Assembly: GCA_019916065.1 (NCBI GenBank)
Contig: CM034237.1
Span: 22,217,752 to 22,281,751 of the forward strand
Length of the DNA: 64,000 nucleotides
From: Vitellaria paradoxa
Taxonomy: Eukaryota; Streptophyta; Magnoliopsida; Ericales; Sapotaceae
Direction of reading: 5' to 3'
A program made the translations under genes and the position numbers. This document shows positions 57,961-64,000 of this stretch, one piece after another; the first letter of the stretch is position 1; each line of letters begins with the position of its first letter. Below the pieces are notes generated by a model. That model had not been told where the DNA came from and did no database searches. It was given only the letters and a program-made list of their open reading frames with translations.

Positions 57961-60297
57961 CCCTTCTTCTTTGTTTCCTTTGTACATAGTAGATTAGAGT
58001 TTTCTTTTTCTTATTTTCTTATGTTTTTTTTTTTGGTTTGATTTTCTTCTCTTATTTTCTTTTCTTTTATTTCTTCTTTTGTACTAACTCTTTCTCTTAT
58101 CTTATTTTCCCTTTATTTTTCTTTTATTTTTGCTCTAACCTTTTCTCTTATATAGTTTCTTTTGTTTTCTTCAAATAAGGAAGCTCTTAAGGTAATACCA
58201 TTCCTCTCATTTTTTGTTTAATCTTGCACTTTCAATTTTGGTACTCCATTATACATACTAGTTATTGTTGGGAGTGCTGTAGAATCTAGGTTGGGGGGTG
58301 TTTTAGGTGATGCCTTAAGAGGCTTGAATAATGGGTGCATGCTTGGTTTAATTTGTGATATGTTCTTATTTGTGCCTTTGTGGCTATTATTTCATGCTCA
58401 TCATCATGCTTACTTTACACACTACAGACCTACTTATGCATCATGGTTCTCACATTGAGGACAATGTTTAGTTTATGTTGGGGGGTAGAGTTTGCATGAT
58501 GACTTGTGTGCCTAAAATTACAAAATTTTAAAATTTTTGAGATTTTTGAGCTTGAATACATGATTTAGCACATTTATGCCTACATGTTGGCCCTTTTTGG
58601 TTTGGTTGATTATGGAATTGAGTGAAAGAGTGATAAGTGAGTCTTGCTCAAGCATTAATAGGAAACTTAATTCAAGTTGAGTGTGTTATGACCTTGTGCA
58701 TTTTTGTGACTATCATGGAGAAGAGCTCATGTGCTTAGGAGTAGATTTTGTTTGACATTGGTTAATTGAGCATTTTTTGACTAGGTGGAGACTTATACCC
58801 CTATGGTGAGCTTTTGAGCCTATTATTATTTTCTTGAGGGGTTGCACATAATCACAGCTCTTTTATTCTTCACTTTGATTTTCAATGCACTAATTGCATC
58901 GCACACACTTGCATGAGTTTCACTTGGCACACTATGAGTTGTTGCAAGCTTTGAAAATGATGCTAGGCCCTTATTGTTATTTTGAGCCTTCTTGCCCTTT
59001 CTTGGATATGAAATTGCCTTAGGAACCAACTTGAAGCCTTTTTAATAAAGTGTGTGATATATATACTATTTTTCTTTGGTTCCCACCTTATATATTATTC
59101 CTTAACCTTATTCACACACTTTAAGCCTTACCCTCACATGTCTTGTGTTGTGAAAGTGCCTCAATGTCAGTGATGTGAACGGAGGTTGGGAATGTAAACT
59201 TTTGAGAGCATATCAAGAGGAAATATTGGGTGGAGAATTTAGCTAATGTATATTTCATTATTTCAACAGCAAAAAAAAAAAAAAAAAAAGAAGAACAAAG
59301 AAAAAAAAAAGAGAAAACAAAAAAAAAGTTTGTCATTTCTTTTTGCTTATGTAATTTTGGGACTTGTGCATTGTATTATAATTATTGAGAATGTCCTATG
59401 AATAGTTTGTAAGTTTGTGAATAAGCTTCTTGTTGTAGTTCTTCTTAGGCTTGGAAAGGAAATGGGTAGTTTGGGACTTGTGTGCACTTGAACATCTTTA
59501 TCCCAAGACATGTGCTTTGATTGCTATATCTTCCATTGTTAACCACTACCCTTGGCCAAGTTACAATCGAAACAAAGACCTAGTGGATTTTAAGCAAGCA
59601 ATACTTATGTGTGCACATAGTGGTCTTGTGTAGGTTGTGGGGTGTGATCTTTTGCATGGCATTGAAACTCTTTGGTTATGAGCTGCCACTCTAAATTTCA
59701 ATTCAGCTCACTCACATATTGGTGGGGTTGTGTGCAACTAGGTTAGCATGTATGCTAATAGAACTGTGTGAACCCTTGTTGAGTGACTTTCTTTCTATGA
59801 GTGCTATCCTTTGTGAGGATTTGAAGTCAAAACCTGGCTCCACTTATGCTCTTGCAACCGTATTGAATGAATAAAACACTTTGGCACACATGTTCTTCCA
59901 GTTTTGATAGTATATGCATTTATGCTTAGCATTGGGAAATTACACATGATATTTAAGTTTTGTGACTTGTTGAGCTTGAACTTGATTCGTTATTGACCTT
60001 AATCACTCTTTGACACCTTGAGACCATACCATAGATGTTTGTGGGTAGCATCACTGCAAATCCTCACGAGACCTTACTCATCCACTAGGGGGAACCTAAG
60101 GGTTTAAAGGGCTTACCTCACATGCTAAGTGTGGTCGTGTGTCTCCCACGAAAATGGACATTACCTTAGTTTTTATTTTGTTTTGTTTTGATTAGAATAA
60201 GAGCTTCTATGTTGTGGGTGTTCTTGCACATGTTCTTATACCTCATGGTTTGATTGCACTCATTGCTAGGGACTAGCAATGTCTAGGTTGGGAGGTG
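57961..60297 (+). other. Element C 3' noncoding domain
   Basis: It starts with a pyrimidine-rich tract (57960-58190), then a palindrome ACATTGAGGACAATGT (58452-58467) and a purine tract GTTGGGGGGTAGAG (about 58478). Long blocks match element A (for example CAACTTGAAGCCTTTTTAAT). An A-rich tract follows (59272-59327), then ACAATCGAAACAAAGACCTA (about 59562), and the pre-hairpin block (60040-60260). Short ORFs here are not conserved as protein. Confidence 0.75.
60261..60281 (+). other. Pre-LTR hairpin of element C
   Basis: Arms CATTGCTAG and CTAGCAATG pair perfectly around GGA. The 3' LTR starts 16 nt later. Confidence 0.75.
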
Positions 60298-62170
60298 TGA
60301 TTAGCATGCATTATTGTACAATTATATATATATTGAGCATGCTAATTATGAATTTACAGTTATTATTGGTGATGTGTTAGCGTGATTATCTCATTTCCAT
60401 GCATTCTTGGTGTGTGTATATTTCAGGTGATATAATATGGTGTTTTTGGCCCAAACAACACCAAGGTTACATGTGAGGAGGAGCCAAGGTATGCCAAAAT
60501 AAAGAAAGTGCAAGAAGAGTCCAAAGACTCCCAAGACTTCTTCAACTTCCCAAGAGCCATTCCAAGGCATAAGATTAACTACCATGGGTGCCAAGGAGAA
60601 GGAAGTGGTTTGAAGTTCAAACTAGTTGATGTGATGTGCGGTTGAAGTTCTAGCTCAACACCCTCTCAGTTTTCCAGCCATAACTTTTTCATCACAACTC
60701 GAAATGGTTCCATTCTTTTTGGGTTAGACACAAGACTTGAAGGGCTACAACTTTCGTGTTTTAGCCAAAGCCCAAATCAATCATCTTGAGGGTCAAATCG
60801 CACCGGAAGTCAGGGACAGAAAGTTGTCAAAGAAGAACTATTCACTGTAGTTGCTGACGAGTGCCCCACCTCAACCATAGGCGCCACACAAGTGGCATGG
60901 GCGCCCCACCTAGACCCATGGGTGCCCCTGAGGACCCTTGGGTGCCCCACTCTTCATCAGGTGGGCGCCCACAGAGAGGGAGTTTTGACTGCTGTTTTTG
61001 GCTATCTCTTTGAGGACTTCATCAAACACTTGTACCATGGGCGGCCATGAGGACTCTTCCAGCACAAGTTTAGAATAAGTTTGAGTTGTGTTTTTACCTT
61101 CATGCCCTTGTAATATACGTTGATATAAAAGGTTGAAAATCTGATGTAGAAGGGTCAAAAAACCTACGCACTTCTTCTCTTTTCTTAGTTTAGTTTAGAT
61201 TAGGGTTAAGATTTTGCTTTTCGCTTTGGATTTTTCAAGTTTGATTTTGCCTTCACTATAAGATTCATGTGTAAGTTCTATTTGTTAGTTCGTTTTTAAT
61301 AAGAATTTCATGTTCTCTGTGCTTTGTCTTTAAGGTTCGCTTCGTAGTGTTTCGTAGCCTTAATTCGGATTGATTTGCTTTTGAAATTGTTTTAAACCTT
61401 CTTAATCTATTTTGTTCTTGTGTTTTGTTGCATGATGAAGATTTTTTTCCTTTCGAATTGCTTTGTTCATGCTTTCGCAATGTTAGGCTAGGGTTTTTCT
61501 TGGTTTTAATCTAGGAATGTAATCAAATTGAAGGAGTTGAATTTGGATAGTTCGAACTAAAATTTGTTCATCTTTCGAATAAAAACGTAAGGATCGTGAT
61601 CGTAGATTAAATTTCGAAAATGAATCACCCGTGATAAAGTTGAACTTCGGCTACAATCGTGTAAATCGAAGGTCAATTCCATGTCCTGGTGATTTCGAAC
61701 TTGATTTCGAAACCCTAGATTAGCGATCTCCTTACGAAAAAGGGTTTTCAGTTGTTAAATCTTCTGACCTAATATTACAGGCATAAGAATTAGGTTGTGT
61801 TAATTATATATCCGAATTCAACCCTTCGAGGACATTACAGGATTAGGTTAAAGCCAAGTGTTTCAATTTACATAGTTTGCTTAAGTCTAATTCACGTAGT
61901 TTGTTAAAATTTTCATCTTCGTGTTTTTGTTTTTTGTTTAAATTATGTTTGCAATTTTCAAACCATCATTACAATTCCCTATTTGAAAACTCCAAAAAAT
62001 ATTTTCATCTTTTCTTTTCAAGATTTTTGCAAGTGTTTTCAAAACCAAGTTCTCCAAAGATTTAGTCACACCCTTGCTCCCTGTGGAAGATGACCTAGGA
62101 CTCACCTAGACTAAACTCAACCGACCTCTTATGCTTGAGAGTGAGCCACTACCAAATTAGAGAGCAGTCA
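60298..62170 (+). repeat. Element C 3' LTR
   Basis: It starts TGATTAGCATGC after GGTTGGGAGGTG and ends AGAGCAGTCA. It is followed by TSD GGAAC. It is close to the 5' LTR except for decay of the GGGCGCCC cluster and scattered substitutions. Confidence 0.9.
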
Positions 62171-62442
62171 GGAACCAACTTGAAGCCTTTTTAATAAAGT
62201 GTGTGATATATAAATATATATATTTTTCTTTGGTTCCCACGTCATATATTATCCTTTAACCTTATTCACACGCTTTAAGCCTTACCCTCACATGTCTTGG
62301 ATTGTAAAAGTGCCTCAATGTCAATGATGTGAATGGGGGTTCGGAATGGAAATTTTTTAGAGCATATTGGGAGGAAATATTGAGTGGAGAATCTAGCTGA
62401 TGTATTTTTCATTATTTCAAAAAAAAGAAAAAAAAAAAGAAA

Positions 62443-62474
<32 letters not shown>

Positions 62475-63409
62475 GAGAAAACGAAAAAAATAGAGAAAGA
62501 AAAAAAGTTTTTCATTCCTTTTTGCTTGTGTAATTTTAGGACTTGTGCATTGTATTATAATTATTGAGAATGTCCCATGAGTAGTTTGTAGGTTTGTGAA
62601 TAAGCTTTTTGTTGGGATCCTTGTTGGGGTTTGGAAAGGAAATGGGTAGTTTGGGACTTATGCGCACTTGAGCATCCTTATCCCAAGACATGTGATTTGA
62701 TTTCCATATCTTCCATTGTTAACCATCCCCCCTAGCCAAGTTACAACCAAAACAAAGACCTAGTGGATTCTAAGCAAGTAACTCTTGTATTGTGCACGTA
62801 GTGGTCTTGTGTAGGTTGTGTGGTGTGATCTCTTACATACGCATTGGAACGTGGTTATGAGCTGTTCACTTTGAACTTCAATTTAGTTTATTCACTTATT
62901 TGTGGGGTTATGGGCAACTAGGATAGCATTGTATGCTAGTAGGTATGTGTGAACCCTTAATGAGTGAATTTCTTTCTATGAGTGGTATCCTGTGAGCATT
63001 TGAAGTCAAAACCTAGTTCCGTTTATGCTCTTGTAACTTTGTTGAATGAATGAAACAATTTTGCACACATGCTCTTTCTACTTTGATAGTCCGTGCATTT
63101 ATGCTTAGCACTTGGGAATTACACATGATATTTGGGTTTTGTGACTTGTTAGGCTTGAGCTTGATTCATTTTTTATCTTGATCATTTTTTGACACTTTGA
63201 GACCATGCCATAAATGTTTGTGGGTAGCATCACTGCAAACCCTCACGAGACCTTACCTGTCCACTAGGGGGAACCTAGGGGTTTAAAGGGTTTACTGCAC
63301 GTAGCTAAGTGTAGCCGTGTTTCCAACGAAAAGAGAAATAGGATAGTAGTTGCATTTCATTTTAATAAAGGGCATTGCTAGGGACTAGCAACGCTCGAGT
63401 TGGCGGGTG
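62171..63409 (+). other. Element A 3' noncoding domain, right part
   Basis: It continues directly from 54255. It contains an A-rich purine tract (62419-62510), ACAACCAAAACAAAGACCTA (about 62743), ATTTGAAGTCAAAACC (about 62998) and the pre-hairpin block (63230-63360). It matches element C at about 59020-60297. Confidence 0.75.
63372..63394 (+). other. Pre-LTR hairpin of element A
   Basis: Arms GCATTGCTAG and CTAGCAACGC pair around GGA with a single A/C mismatch. The core stem ends 16 nt before the 3' LTR. Confidence 0.7.
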
Positions 63410-64000
63410 TGATTACAAACTCCACTTTTGTACAGCTAGTAATGCATTTAAGTAGTTTATTTTGAAGATTTATCATTATTTTATTATTTATAGTGTTTAT
63501 TTTCTTAATTGTAGGAAAACAGACGAAATACTTGAAGGTGATAGTGACTTTAGTGACCTAGAAGATGAAGGGAATGATGTCGTTCAAACCTCTCCTAGAA
63601 TGGCCCGGACTACCCCAAGGAGCCAGCAGCAAACGAGGAACTACAGTGAATATGATTTGGATGTTTTATCCAGTAGATCAAATGAATGCATGCTTAATGA
63701 TTATTTTTGTTTTGGTTAAAATCATGCTAGCGTAGAAACCTTAGTTCTTGATTCAACGGATCAAGGAATAGTAGTTTACTATTATCTCTAGGACGTGCGT
63801 AGATCCTTCATAGGGTTTGTAAAAACCCATGCTAGGGATCTACAACTTTCAAATCTAATTTCGTTTGTTTCAAAAGCTTACGAAAACGAAAACCTTTGAT
63901 TCAAAAGCTTTCAAAAATGAAAACCTTTGACTATATTCTCTATAATCACTGGTAAAGGTTTTTGATTAAAACCGTTCAATATTTTTGGGCAAACTACGAA
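63410..64000 (+). repeat. Element A 3' LTR, start only, with an internal deletion
   Basis: TGATTACAAACTCC starts the LTR after GTTGGCGGGTG. It matches 21960-22190 closely, then jumps at about 63642-63650 to sequence matching 30010 onward. It therefore lacks about 320 bp of LTR, including the TATA box and the GGTCC palindrome. The LTR runs past the window end. Confidence 0.8.

Larger units (their letters stand above)
54256..62170 (+). mobile_element. Element C: gag-only (non-autonomous) gypsy-type LTR retrotransposon
   Basis: 7.9 kb with LTRs of 1894 and 1873 bp, a tRNA-Asp primer site, one gag-like ORF, a 2.3-kb 3' noncoding domain, terminal hairpin, polypurine tract and TSD GGAAC. No protease, RT, RNase H or integrase is present between the LTRs. 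Its 3' noncoding domain matches element A closely, while its LTRs differ. The layout fits the published class of terminal-repeat retrotransposons with GAG (TR-GAG), which need enzymes in trans. Confidence 0.85.
21960..64000 (+). mobile_element. Element A: Ty3/gypsy retrotransposon of Athila-like layout, with three nested insertions
   Basis: Pieces of A are the 5' LTR (21960-31080, split by a hAT element), gag and protease (31282-33651), the rest of pol (47425-50623), ORF2 (51575-52508), ORF3 (52851-53400), 3' noncoding DNA (53401-54255 and 62171-63409), and the start of the 3' LTR (63410 onward). Element B splits pol between His-Val-Thr and the following Lys-Gln-Pro. Element C splits the 3' noncoding region. 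Domain order PR-RT-RH-IN places it in Ty3/gypsy. The tRNA-Asp primer site and extra ORFs after integrase fit the Athila group. All frames are broken. Confidence 0.88.

Noticed and set aside
59451..59633. Small ORF in the element C 3' noncoding domain
   Set aside because: The matching DNA in element A (about 62631-62810) is conserved as nucleotide sequence but does not keep the reading frame.

Overview
The window is plant nuclear DNA, probably from a eudicot. It is AT-rich and has interrupted genes with GT-AG introns, a cysteine-rich receptor-like kinase (CRK) relic, and LTR retrotransposons primed by plant initiator tRNA-Met or tRNA-Asp. I see no clearly intact host gene. Nearly all recognisable coding sequence belongs to transposable elements or pseudogenes.

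Positions 1-11,440 are AT-rich intergenic DNA. They hold a foldback repeat (435-896), two short tandem duplications, a 572-bp non-autonomous hAT-type element (5900-6471) with a decayed tRNA-Gly-like sequence inside it, and two diverged copies of a MITE-like repeat (9531-9893 and about 10050-10320). A minus-strand CRK pseudogene fills 11,480-14,163. Its 5' end stops where a Sirevirus-like Ty1/copia element begins.

From 14,164 to the end the window is one chain of nested insertions. The copia element (LTR, primer-binding site, gag, pol) was split by a 5'-truncated RTE-type LINE (17189-18286, 10-bp target duplication). Its 3' end was then interrupted by the first 19 bp of a gypsy LTR (remnant Z, 21941-21959). 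That was interrupted in turn by a large Ty3/gypsy element of Athila-like layout (element A, 21960 to beyond 64000). Element A took three insertions: a 7.49-kb hAT transposon in its 5' LTR (22446-29933), carrying both a transposase and captured exons of the host gene for the beta subunit of PPi-dependent phosphofructokinase; a complete related gypsy element B in its pol (33652-47424, TSD TTACC); and a gag-only gypsy element C in its 3' noncoding region (54256-62170, TSD GGAAC).

Elements A, B and C share a tRNA-Asp primer-binding site, LTRs ending in CGGTCA or CAGTCA, a long conserved 3' noncoding domain, and a hairpin with paired compensatory change exactly 16 nt before the 3' LTR. A and B encode gag, protease, RT, RNase H and integrase, then two further ORFs in the env position. 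C has a gag-like ORF and no pol, so it would depend on enzymes supplied in trans. All coding regions are broken. Where A and B can be compared directly, most clear nonsense codons are C-to-T or G-to-A changes, as expected for methylated, silenced elements.
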